In this document: positions 8,236 to 15,710 of the stretch, in pieces | Layout of the letters: each line of letters starts with the position of its first letter | Numbering within the stretch: the first letter of the stretch is position 1 | Source: Lachnospiraceae bacterium XPB1003 | Lineage (GTDB): Bacteria; Bacillota; Clostridia; Lachnospirales; Lachnospiraceae | DNA length: 64,000 bases | Direction: 5' to 3' | Assembly: GCA_900102065.1 (NCBI GenBank) | Contig: FMVK01000003.1 | Coordinates: 1-64,000, forward strand | Made by a program: the position numbers and the translations under genes | The notes under the pieces: model-generated | What the model was told of the DNA's origin: nothing | The model's database searches: none | Seen by the model: only the letters and a program-made list of their open reading frames with translations

Positions 8236-11200
8236 ATGACAAATTTCGATTATCTTAAAAAGGAGCCGAAATTCGACACTTTTTCTGATGTGGCGATTGC
8301 GGCTGAGAAAATATTATATATAGATCCTACCTCCTGCATCATCAACTGCCGCAGGGCAATGGAGTTTGCAATAAAGTGGATGTATTCGGTTGATGCTTCC
8401 CTATCTATGCCATATCAGGATAATCTGATAAGTCTCATGAGTACGGAGGAATTCAGAGATATCATCGATGAAGACCTTATGAAACGTATGGACTTCATCC
8501 GCAAGATGGGTAACAATGCTGCTCATTCCGGCAAGAAGATTACAGAAGATCAGGCGATACTCTGCCTTGAGAACCTTCAGATTTTCTTAGATTTCGTATG
8601 CTACTGCTATGCTGATGAATACGAAGAGCACAGCTTTGACAAGTCTTTGCTTACAAAGGGCGAAACCGAACAGGTTACAAAGGATTTTCCTGACGTTGAT
8701 ATTGAAAAACTTATTGCTGAGAATTCTGCATTAAAGAAAGAACTGACATCACGTCGTGAAGAGCAGGCCGAGACCTATGTTCCGAAGCCACTGGATCTTT
8801 CCGAGTATAAAACACGAAAGATTTATATTGATGCCATGCTTATGGATGCCGGATGGAAAGAAGGCTCCGATTGGATCAATGAAGTAGAACTCCTGGGAAT
8901 GCCAAATAAATCCGAAGTAGGCTATGCGGATTATGTTCTTTATGACAATACTCATAAGCCGCTTGCTGTTATAGAAGCAAAGAGAACCTGTGTCGATGTA
9001 TCTAAAGGACGTCAGCAGGCAAAGCTTTATGCGGATCTTTTGGAGAAACAGTATAAGAGAAGACCGTGTGTTTTTCTAACAAATGGTTTTGAAACAAGAA
9101 TTATAGATGGACAGTATCCGGAGAGAAAGGTTGCCTGCATATACTCCAAGGCAGACCTTGAAAAGATGTTCAATCTTAGAAGGATGCGGACATCCCTTGA
9201 TCATATAAATGTAGATAAGAAGATTGCCGGTCGCTATTATCAGGAAGCTGCTATAAAGGCAGTATGCGACAGCTTTGATAAGAAGAACCGCAGAAAAGCC
9301 CTTCTTGTCATGGCAACAGGTTCCGGTAAGACAAGGACAGTAATAGAACTGTGTCATGTGCTTCTAGATGCAGGATGGATTAAAAACATTCTTTTCCTAG
9401 CTGATAGAACATCACTTGTAACACAGGCTAAGAGAGCATTTGTGAATAACTATGCTTCTCTTTCTGTTACAAATCTTTGCGAAGAAAAAGACAATTATAA
9501 TGCTCACTGCGTTTTCTCTACGTATCAGACTATGATGAACTGCATTGATTCTGTAAAGGTTGAGAATCAGAAACTGTTTACCAGTGGCCATTTTGACCTT
9601 GTAATATGCGACGAGGCGCACAGATCAATTTATAACAAATATAGAGATATCTTTACTTACTTTGATGCGCCGCTTGTGGGTCTTACGGCTACACCTAAGG
9701 ATGATATCGATAAGAATACATATGAGATATTTGAATTGGAACCCGGAGTGCCTACTTACGGTTACGAGCTGGGACAGGCTGTAACGGATGGATATCTCGT
9801 AGATTTTCTGTCTGTAGAGACGAAGCTTAAATTCATTGAACAGGGAATAGTTTATTCGGAGCTTTCTGATGAAGATAAAGCAATTTATGAAAGCACCTTT
9901 GAGATGGAAGACGGAGATGTTCCGGAAGCCATAAGTTCATCTGCACTCAATTCGTGGATATTTAACGAAGATACCATCCGTCAGGTATTGCATACCGTTA
10001 TGACAGAGGGGATCAAGATAGATTATGGTCAGAAGCTTGGAAAGACTATTATCTTTGCAAAGAACCATGATCATGCGGAGAAGATTCTTGAAATTTTTAA
10101 TAAGGATTACCCGAATTTGAATGGATTTGCTCAGGTAATCGACAATAGGATCAACTATGCACAGACTCTTATTGATGAGTTTTCTGAGCCTAATAAGCTG
10201 CTTCAGATAGCAATATCCGTTGATATGATGGATACCGGTATCGATGTACCGGAAGTATTAAACCTTGTCTTCTTTAAGAAGGTAATGAGCTATGCCAAGT
10301 TCTGGCAGATGATTGGACGTGGTACCAGACTTTGTCCGGGGCTTATTGATGGAGAAGACAAGAGCAAGTTTTACATTTTTGATTTCTGCGGCAACTTTGA
10401 GTTCTTCCGCATGAGCAAGGGAAAACCTACTGCTAATATGATTGCGCTTCAGGGAGCAATATTTAACTTGCAGTTCGAGATTACATATAAGCTACAGGAT
10501 CTGGAATATCAGGTGGACAGGCTTATAGCATATCGTAATGCCTTGGTAGAAAAGATGACCGGTAAGGTGCAGGAACTTCCGCGTGAAAATTTTGCGGTAA
10601 GGCAGCACCTGAAATATGTCGATCTGTACTCGGATGAGACGAATTATCAAACACTGACATATGAAGATACATTGCTTGTTCGACAAGAATTAGCGCCACT
10701 GATACTTCCAAACGATGATGAAGCGAGTGCAGTGCGTTTTGATGCACTTATGTATGGCTTAGAGTTGGCGCATCTTGTTGGAAAGAAATACGGAAAAGCT
10801 CGTAGCGATTTATTTAAGCGTGTCAGGGGGATTGCAAGTGTGGCAAATATCCCGGAGATACAGGTGCAGGCGGAACTAATAGATAAGATTCTTCATACAG
10901 ATTATATCGATCGTTGTGGAATTAGTGAGTTCGAGGAGATCAGAGAAAAACTTCGTAATCTTATGAAGTATATTCCTGTTGGCAAGCTCCGATATGATAC
11001 GAATTTTGAGGATGATATTCTTGATGTATCCTGGAATGAGTCGGAACTGGATAACGATGATCTGAAGAATTACAAAGCTAAGGCAGAGTACTATATTCGT
11101 GAACATCAGGATAATGAAACAATCCAAAAACTTAAATCAAATATACCTTTGTCTCACAGTGACATAGAAGCATTGGAAAAAATTCTTTGGTCCGAACTTG

Positions 11201-11526
11201 GGACGAAAGAAGAATACGAGCATGAATATGGGGCAAAGCCTTTGGGAGAACTGGTGCGCGAGATAGTTGGCCTTGATATGAATGCAGCAAAGGCTGCGTT
11301 TTCAGAGTATTTGGAGAGTAATAACCTTGATAGCAGGCAAATATACTTTGTGAACCAGATTGTTGAATATATCGTTCATAACGGTATGATGAGGGATTTG
11401 TCTGTTCTTCAGGAATCTCCGTTTACAGATCAGGGCAGTGTGGTTGAGATATTTACAGATCTTAGTGTTTGGATGGGAATTAGGAAAGTTATAGAAAAAA
11501 TAAACGATAATGCGATAGTGGCGTAA
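8236..11526 (+). CDS. hsdR: Type I restriction endonuclease subunit HsdR
   Basis: 1096 residues, a normal HsdR. The first 130 residues resemble DUF4145. A nuclease domain follows with D in GYADYVLYD and E247-A-K in AVIEAKRT (PD-(D/E)XK). Then a superfamily 2 translocase: Walker A MATGSGKT (about 359-367), DEAH box CDEAHRS (about 458-464) and motif VI QMIGRGTRL. It translocates DNA with ATP and cleaves unmethylated DNA in complex with HsdM and HsdS. hsdM is absent from the window. Translation appears coupled to the leader ORF 8192-8233. Confidence 0.95.
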   Translation: MTNFDYLKKEPKFDTFSDVAIAAEKILYIDPTSCIINCRRAMEFAIKWMYSVDASLSMPYQDNLISLMSTEEFRDIIDEDLMKRMDFIRKMGNNAAHSGKKITEDQAILCLENLQIFLDFVCYCYADEYEEHSFDKSLLTKGETEQVTKDFPDVDIEKLIAENSALKKELTSRREEQAETYVPKPLDLSEYKTRKIYIDAMLMDAGWKEGSDWINEVELLGMPNKSEVGYADYVLYDNTHKPLAVIEAKRTCVDVSKGRQQAKLYADLLEKQYKRRPCVFLTNGFETRIIDGQYPERKVACIYSKADLEKMFNLRRMRTSLDHINVDKKIAGRYYQEAAIKAVCDSFDKKNRRKALLVMATGSGKTRTVIELCHVLLDAGWIKNILFLADRTSLVTQAKRAFVNNYASLSVTNLCEEKDNYNAHCVFSTYQTMMNCIDSVKVENQKLFTSGHFDLVICDEAHRSIYNKYRDIFTYFDAPLVGLTATPKDDIDKNTYEIFELEPGVPTYGYELGQAVTDGYLVDFLSVETKLKFIEQGIVYSELSDEDKAIYESTFEMEDGDVPEAISSSALNSWIFNEDTIRQVLHTVMTEGIKIDYGQKLGKTIIFAKNHDHAEKILEIFNKDYPNLNGFAQVIDNRINYAQTLIDEFSEPNKLLQIAISVDMMDTGIDVPEVLNLVFFKKVMSYAKFWQMIGRGTRLCPGLIDGEDKSKFYIFDFCGNFEFFRMSKGKPTANMIALQGAIFNLQFEITYKLQDLEYQVDRLIAYRNALVEKMTGKVQELPRENFAVRQHLKYVDLYSDETNYQTLTYEDTLLVRQELAPLILPNDDEASAVRFDALMYGLELAHLVGKKYGKARSDLFKRVRGIASVANIPEIQVQAELIDKILHTDYIDRCGISEFEEIREKLRNLMKYIPVGKLRYDTNFEDDILDVSWNESELDNDDLKNYKAKAEYYIREHQDNETIQKLKSNIPLSHSDIEALEKILWSELGTKEEYEHEYGAKPLGELVREIVGLDMNAAKAAFSEYLESNNLDSRQIYFVNQIVEYIVHNGMMRDLSVLQESPFTDQGSVVEIFTDLSVWMGIRKVIEKINDNAIVA

Positions 11527-11533
11527 GAGAGAT

Positions 11534-11854
11534 ATGAAATAGGAAACCATTGATAGAATAAGAAAATTTACAGAGGATCGTGACTGGGAGCAGTATCACA
11601 CTCCTGAGAATCTTGCTAAGTCAATTGTTATTGAAGCTGCAGAGCTTCTTGAATGTTTTCAGTGGAGCGGAGAAGAATACGATCTTCAGCATGTGAAAGA
11701 AGAGCTTGCGGATGTTATGGTGTATTCCCGTAATCTTCTCGACTGCCTTGGCCTCGATGAAGATGAGATCATAAATATGAAAATGGACCAGAACGAGAAA
11801 AAATACCCGGTTGAAAAAGCAAAAGGAAGTTCTGCGAAATACGATCAGTTATAA
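11534..11854 (+). pseudogene. MazG-like nucleotide pyrophosphohydrolase with stop at codon 3
   Basis: The frame reads M-K-stop then ETIDRIRKFTEDRDWEQYHTPENLAKS, EAAELLECFQW and KEELADVMVYSRNLL, ending AKYDQL. The EAAELLE...EELADV pattern is the metal-binding core of MazG-like NTP pyrophosphatases, and the whole 106-codon length fits the family. TAG at 11540-11542 interrupts it after two codons, with no ATG, GTG or TTG nearby in frame; ATT 11549 would be the nearest possible start. Either the gene is freshly inactivated or it starts in an unusual way. Confidence 0.75.
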
Positions 11855-11866
11855 AGGGAAGTTATT

Positions 11867-12364
11867 ATGAATGGCTGTGAAGGATGCATTATTTATGAAA
11901 TTCGTCATGATCTGACCGAAGCAGAGGAATGCCCGGGATGTGGCAAGAAAACTCTTGTTTGGAAACAGGAAGAGTTTGGAACTCCACACATGGAATGCTT
12001 GGAGTGTTCATATGGTATCGGAGTAGATCTTAATACCCCTTGTGAGCTGGATCCGGTATTTCATAATAATGCAACTATCTTTATAGATCCGCAGACAGTT
12101 CAGCCGGATAAAAATACGATTATGATGCTGGCCAAGGATTTTGGAATGAATGCTATTCAGATGCATAAAGGCTTAAAGGAAGGTTTTGCTGTTGTGATGG
12201 CACCGGATAAACTCGATAAAGCTATTTTGGATTTAAAATCTATTGGAGTGGAATATCGGGTTGATAGCTTTGAGGATCTTAGGGAGAAATATCCATTTTA
12301 TAAGGAATGTGGTTATCCATATTCGCATATGAGAATGTGCATTCAAAATGATAAGAGGGATTGA
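11867..12364 (+). CDS. Zinc-ribbon protein of unknown function
   Basis: 165 residues. An N-terminal zinc ribbon is visible: CPGCG near residue 24 and CLEC near residue 45, with two earlier cysteines (CEGC). The remainder is a mixed alpha/beta region (TIFIDPQTVQPDKNTIMMLAKDFGMN, written in the protein as one stretch) of no family I know. The AAAGGGAAG ribosome site lies within the end of the MazG-like gene, so the two were likely cotranscribed. I cannot assign a function. Confidence 0.6.
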   Translation: MNGCEGCIIYEIRHDLTEAEECPGCGKKTLVWKQEEFGTPHMECLECSYGIGVDLNTPCELDPVFHNNATIFIDPQTVQPDKNTIMMLAKDFGMNAIQMHKGLKEGFAVVMAPDKLDKAILDLKSIGVEYRVDSFEDLREKYPFYKECGYPYSHMRMCIQNDKRD

Positions 12365-12373
12365 TGCCTGATG

Positions 12374-12542
12374 GAGGCGCACTATGTTTTTCAGGAAAAA
12401 GACTGAAAAGAGATCATATGACAGACTCCGACAGAAACCGGTGATCAGAGCGAGCATATGCACCGGTGAGCAGGTGGCGGGATTTAAGGATCTGACCACA
12501 GGTGCTTTTGAAGAAGTGATGCTTATTAGGGATCAGGATGAT
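12374..12542 (+). repeat. 169-bp direct repeat, copy 1
   Basis: Matches 15333-15501 with four substitutions. It carries the ribosome site and first 53 codons of the small protein complete at 15343-15558. The repeats bracket the XRE/BRO/zeta segment. Confidence 0.92.
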
Positions 12543-12650
12543 AATGATAATAGGTTGCAGGTAATCCTTGTGGTTGCCTGCAGTTTTTTTATAGAAATAA
12601 TGATGTACCCAATAAAAGAAATGTATACGTTGACAACGTATGTGGGTTGA
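12384..12650 (+). pseudogene. Truncated copy of the MFFRKK small protein gene
   Basis: The first 53 codons (MFFRKKTEKRSYD to MLIRDQDD) are almost the same as in the intact gene at 15343. After 12542 the sequence changes abruptly, and the frame runs through a terminator hairpin into unrelated residues until 12650. The expected end LALFKATYDIAGEIEKIY is missing. Best read as a broken duplicate left by recombination between the 169-bp repeats; a chimeric 88-residue product is possible but doubtful. Confidence 0.75.
12557..12590 (+). terminator. Rho-independent terminator
   Basis: GCAGGTAA...TTGCCTGC with inner CC/GG pairs and a four-base loop, followed by CAG and seven T. It closes transcription coming from the restriction and mazG side before the XRE promoter. 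Confidence 0.8.
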
Positions 12651-12658
12651 TTTATACT
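12625..12658 (+). promoter_or_regulatory. Sigma-A promoter with overlapping palindromic operator
   Basis: TTGACA at 12630-12635 and TATACT at 12653-12658 with a 17-base spacer are near consensus. A perfect dyad ATACGTTG-A-CAACGTAT (12625-12641) covers the -35 box. This fits autorepression by the XRE-type protein encoded just downstream. Confidence 0.78.
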
Positions 12659-12694
12659 TTAATAAAGTACAAAGATGTTTTTGGAGACGATGAT

Positions 12695-12925
12695 ATGGAT
12701 ATTGCAGCCAAAATAAAAGAATTAAGAAAGAAAACGGGTTTATCACAAAGCAAATTTTCCGCTAAATTTGGAATTCCCGTAAGAACTCTTCAGCAGTGGG
12801 AACAGGGAATAAGTGCCCCTCCGGAGTATTTGGTAAGAATGATGGCGTATATTATGCTGCTTGAAGAAAAAAGCCATATACAAGACGAAGAATCGATAAG
12901 GGGGAAAAATGCAGATGACAAATGA
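12695..12925 (+). CDS. XRE-family helix-turn-helix regulator
   Basis: 76 residues, essentially one Cro/CI-type helix-turn-helix: IKELRKKTGLSQSKFSAKFGIPVRTLQQWEQG at residues 6-37 (given as a range because the motif is long). GGAG eight bases before ATG 12695 sets the start; an in-frame upstream ATG at 12647 overlaps the promoter. It probably binds the 12625-12641 dyad and controls itself and the BRO-type gene, whose ATG overlaps its 3' end by 17 bases. Antitoxin or phage-repressor functions are both possible. Confidence 0.82.
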   Translation: MDIAAKIKELRKKTGLSQSKFSAKFGIPVRTLQQWEQGISAPPEYLVRMMAYIMLLEEKSHIQDEESIRGKNADDK

Positions 12926-13793
12926 TAAAGTTCAGTTATTTGAAGACCAGCCGATAAGGACAGCATGGGTAGAGGATGAGGAAGAATGGTATTTTTCAAT
13001 TGTGGATGTTGTTGGAACTCTTACGGAGCAAATTGATTACGAAAAAGCTAGAAAGTATTGGAACAAACTGAAACAGAGACTAAAAGAAGAGGGAAGTCAA
13101 CTGGTGACAAATTGTCACCAGTTGAAAATGAAAGCTCAGGATGGAAAAATGCGTTTAACAGATGTTGCCAACACAGAACAACTGCTTCGCATTATCCAGT
13201 CGATTCCATCAAAGAAAGCCGAACCCTTTAAAATGTGGTTGGCTCAGGTTGGGCGCGAGCGGATTGAAGAAGTAATAGATCCGGAATTGACTATCGAGAG
13301 GGCTCTTGAAACCTACGCTAAGAAAGGTTATTCCAGAGAATGGATCAATCAGCGACTGCAGGCAATTCAAGTAAGAAAAGAACTTACAGATGAGTGGGAT
13401 AAGCGTGGCGTCAAGAAAGGCATAGAATATGCAATCCTGACAGATGAAATAACGAAAGCCTGGTCCGGAATGACAACACGGCAGTATAAGAATCATAAAG
13501 GTTTGAAAAAGGAAAATCTCAGGGATAATATGTCAACATTGGAGCTGGTGCTTAATATGTTGGCTGAGGCGACTACTACAGAAATATCAAAGCAAAAGCA
13601 ACCGGAGTCCTTTGAGGAAAACCGAATGACTGCAATTGAAGGTGGAGAAGCCGCTGGAGAAGCACGATTGGCGGTGGAAAAAAGAACCGGGAAGCCTGTA
13701 ATCACGAATAAAAACGCAGCTCAATTGCAAGATTTAGTTACAGGTCTCATTGAAACTATAAATGACAAAAGCGATGATCAAGAAGAGGGATGA
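12909..13793 (+). CDS. BRO-N / DinD-like protein
   Basis: 294 residues. The N-terminal 100 residues match the BRO-N fold of phage antirepressors and the DNA-damage-inducible DinD-like family (AWVEDEEEWYFSIVDVV, then MRLTDVANTEQLLRIIQSIPS). The middle part, SREWINQRLQAIQVRKELTD and GMTTRQYKNHKGL, is typical of the DinD-like branch. The overlap with the XRE gene implies cotranscription from the 12630 promoter. The gene contains a 27-bp perfect palindrome at 13098-13124. Role probably DNA-binding regulation in a phage-derived or stress module. Confidence 0.8.
   Translation: MQMTNDKVQLFEDQPIRTAWVEDEEEWYFSIVDVVGTLTEQIDYEKARKYWNKLKQRLKEEGSQLVTNCHQLKMKAQDGKMRLTDVANTEQLLRIIQSIPSKKAEPFKMWLAQVGRERIEEVIDPELTIERALETYAKKGYSREWINQRLQAIQVRKELTDEWDKRGVKKGIEYAILTDEITKAWSGMTTRQYKNHKGLKKENLRDNMSTLELVLNMLAEATTTEISKQKQPESFEENRMTAIEGGEAAGEARLAVEKRTGKPVITNKNAAQLQDLVTGLIETINDKSDDQEEG
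13098..13124. repeat. 27-bp perfect palindrome inside the BRO-type gene
   Basis: Two 13-base arms, CAACTGGTGACAA and its exact complement, around a single A. It encodes the SQLVTNCHQ stretch. Confidence 0.9.
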
Positions 13794-13834
13794 ATAAACT
13801 AAGAAGATGTTATATTGCATAGGGGAGGATTGTT

Positions 13835-13957
13835 TTGATTATGGATACAAGAGATAAAGAAGTTCAAAATATGCAATTGACTCTTATTCCAATTTTGACC
13901 AAGGCATGTAATAAATCATTTTCAGACTTATCAGATATGTTTGGTCCAAGACTATGA
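13835..13957 (+). CDS. Possible 40-residue ORF
   Basis: A TTG start at 13835 lies six bases after GGGGAGG (13822-13828), a strong ribosome site. The product begins (M)IMDTRDKEVQNMQL, continues LTLIPILTKACNKSFSDLS and ends at TGA 13957. I do not recognise it; it could be the surviving start of a longer gene, because the following 480 bases look decayed. Downstream of the BRO-type gene and in the same direction. Confidence 0.35.
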   Translation: MIMDTRDKEVQNMQLTLIPILTKACNKSFSDLSDMFGPRL

Positions 13958-14220
13958 GATTGTGAGCGTATGCGTTTACAATTTGATAAGGATTTTTTTA
14001 GTATAGGCCGGAACATAGAAACGCAGAAATTAATAAAATGGTGTTTCAGAAGTTTTTGAACCGGAGATCCATACAGGGCAAGCGTTATATTATAGATAAA
14101 GATTTATGTGAAATCTGCTGAGATTTCCTTTAGTGCATTACTTTCAGGCGATAACAGGTCGTTTCCCTAAATTATGATTTGGGGTTTGAGAGCAGTGCAG
14201 ATTTATAGGGGTCTCATGTT
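13958..14220. other. Gene-free decayed stretch
   Basis: No ORF with a start and ribosome site could be supported on either strand. Stops are frequent in all frames. It lies between a short ORF and a mazG remnant and is probably degraded coding sequence. Confidence 0.5.
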
Positions 14221-14376
14221 TGGATGAAGATGAGATAATTATTTTAAAACAGTACTGGGACGACATAATATCCCATTTAAAAAGCAAAGGGAAGTAACAT
14301 GAAATACGATCAGCTTAAAAATGATAGTAATGAGGAGTCTGAACAATGGTATTATAATATATATCATATGCGTTAG
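14221..14376 (+). pseudogene. Decayed second copy of the mazG-like 3' end
   Basis: TGGATGAAGATGAGAT at 14221-14236 and the run AAAAAGCAAA to AAATACGATCAG (14279-14312) align with the end of the MazG-like gene (about 11754-11770 and 11814-11848), with several differences and stops between. A 25-codon frame from ATG 14299 (MKYDQL...) with GGGAAG upstream remains open to 14376. It is a vestige of a duplicated mazG segment, not an intact gene. Confidence 0.55.
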
Positions 14377-14443
14377 ATTACTTTTCTTGATTTGAATAAT
14401 GAACGAAAAGAGTAATCAGAAAACTCTCGGAGGAGATGGCGTG

Positions 14444-14635
14444 ATGACCATACAAAATGATTTAGATACAACTTATGGATTGACGGATGATGAATTAACT
14501 ACTCGTTTTAAAGAGTCTATTCGTATTGATAATGAGATTAAAAAGATAAAGGGACTTCCAATCGCCGGATATGATGAGGAGAAGAGACTTCCTTATATAG
14601 AATATGCGGATGGGAGCAGAAAATATGCAGAGTAA
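14444..14635 (+). CDS. Small protein paired with a zeta-type toxin (putative antitoxin)
   Basis: 63 residues, acidic: MTIQNDLDTTYGLTDDEL at the start, then EIKKIKGLPIAGYDEE and YIEYADGSRKYAE. CGGAGGAG eight bases before ATG 14444 sets the start; an in-frame ATG at 14399 lacks a ribosome site. Its stop overlaps the ATG of the zeta-type kinase, the usual tight coupling of antitoxin and toxin. No similarity to Epsilon or PezA antitoxins is visible, so the role is inferred from position only. Confidence 0.65.
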   Translation: MTIQNDLDTTYGLTDDELTTRFKESIRIDNEIKKIKGLPIAGYDEEKRLPYIEYADGSRKYAE

Positions 14636-15206
14636 TGCCGAAAAACTTCCGGAGGTTATGGTATTTGCCGGCCCTAATGGAAGTGGAAAATCAACAATCA
14701 CAAGAATGGCCAAGACAGTGGGCATCTACATCAATGCGGATGATATAAAATCAACCACAATGTGTTCTGATATGGAAGCCGCGCTGAAGGCTGAAGCGTT
14801 GCGTGAAAAGATGCTTGCAGACGGCAGCGATTTTACATTTGAAACTGTTCTTTCCACAGATAGAAATCTAAAGCTTCTTAGACGTGCAAAGGATAGTGGT
14901 TATTTTGTGAGAGGTATTTATGTACTTACATCAGATGTTAAGGTAAACACGGTACGCATTGAGGCGAGAGAAATGGCCGGAGGGCACGGTGTTCCTAAAG
15001 ATAAAATAATAAAACGTTATGATAAGGCGCTGAAATTAATACCTCAGCTTGTAGATGTATGTGATATTCTTCATATATACGATAATACAAAAGAACCCTT
15101 TCGTATATTTAAGAAACGTAAAGATGTATATTACCGCTGGACAAATGATTATTGGAGTGATGAACAGATAGAAAATCTCACAGGGAAAAAGGAATTTGAA
15201 AATTAG
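14625..15206 (+). CDS. Zeta-toxin-family kinase
   Basis: 193 residues with a P-loop GPNGSGKS at 17-24, INADDIK after it, FTFETVLST in the substrate region and IEAREMAGGHGVPKDKIIKRY, an arginine-rich lid. This order matches zeta toxins, which phosphorylate UDP-N-acetylglucosamine and so block wall synthesis; a general AAA/P-loop kinase is the alternative. GGGAG eight bases upstream favours ATG 14625 over 14604. It overlaps the preceding 63-residue gene by 11 bases. Length is shorter than plasmid Zeta (about 287), typical for chromosomal relatives. Confidence 0.83.
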   Translation: MQSNAEKLPEVMVFAGPNGSGKSTITRMAKTVGIYINADDIKSTTMCSDMEAALKAEALREKMLADGSDFTFETVLSTDRNLKLLRRAKDSGYFVRGIYVLTSDVKVNTVRIEAREMAGGHGVPKDKIIKRYDKALKLIPQLVDVCDILHIYDNTKEPFRIFKKRKDVYYRWTNDYWSDEQIENLTGKKEFEN

Positions 15207-15332
15207 TGGGTAGGCTATATTGGATAATTCGACTTTTGAAAAACGTTATGTTTTGTACATGACGTTTTTGCTTTTCTCTTGGTTATGGATTATAAGATCA
15301 ACGATATCCGCAAACATTTTTTATATTTGGCT

Positions 15333-15501
15333 GAGGCACACTATGTTTTTCAGGAAAAAGACTGAAAAGAGATCATATGACAGATCCCGACAGAAACCGG
15401 TGATCAGAGCGAGCATATGCACCGGTGAGCAGGTGGCGGGATTTAAGGATCTGACTACAGGTGCTTTTGAAGAAGTGATGCTTATTAGGGATCAGGATGA
15501 T
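15333..15501 (+). repeat. 169-bp direct repeat, copy 2
   Basis: About 98 percent identical to 12374-12542 (four substitutions counted by eye). This copy is inside an intact gene. Confidence 0.92.
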
Positions 15502-15558
15502 CTTGCCTTATTTAAGGCTACGTATGACATCGCGGGAGAGATAGAGAAGATTTATTGA
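15343..15558 (+). CDS. Conserved small protein (MFFRKK family), intact copy
   Basis: 71 residues: MFFRKKTEKRSYD, then PVIRASICTGEQVAGFK, FEEVMLIRDQDDLA and the end DIAGEIEKIY. I recall closely similar short proteins being widespread in Lachnospiraceae, without known function (sometimes labelled aspartate dehydrogenase without reason). GAGG upstream of ATG 15343 serves as ribosome site. An open frame extends upstream to 15220 but its sequence is not protein-like. A truncated duplicate lies at 12384. Confidence 0.75.
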   Translation: MFFRKKTEKRSYDRSRQKPVIRASICTGEQVAGFKDLTTGAFEEVMLIRDQDDLALFKATYDIAGEIEKIY

Positions 15559-15579
15559 TTAATTGAAGATGTCATCATC

Positions 15580-15692
15580 ATCGCGTACACACGATAAACG
15601 CTGTTGATTATATCGTGTATACACGATATAATGCAAGTAATCCATCGCGCGTACGCGATGATGGGCATTCTATATCGCGTTGATCCGGCGAT
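15580..15692. promoter_or_regulatory. Array of four ATCG/CGAT dyads at 32-bp intervals
   Basis: Three 16-bp sites of form ATCG-N8-CGAT lie at 15580-15595, 15612-15627 and 15644-15659, with centres exactly 32 bp apart. A fourth, ATCG-N11-CGAT, spans 15674-15692 with its centre 31.5 bp further on. The second extends to a perfect 22-bp palindrome (15609-15630). The spacing equals three helical turns, so bound proteins would sit on one face. It ends 19 bases before the ATPase ATG. No promoter boxes were clear within it. Confidence 0.75.
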
Positions 15693-15710
15693 TGTATGGG
15701 GGAATGGAAG

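Noticed and set aside
12647-12694. Longer N-terminus for the XRE regulator
   Set aside because: It would overlap the -10 region, and a good ribosome site serves the inner ATG 12695.
15580-15692. Regular 32-bp spacing that could suggest a small CRISPR array
   Set aside because: The units are palindromic and only 16 bp, inner bases differ, the fourth unit is wider, and no cas gene is present.
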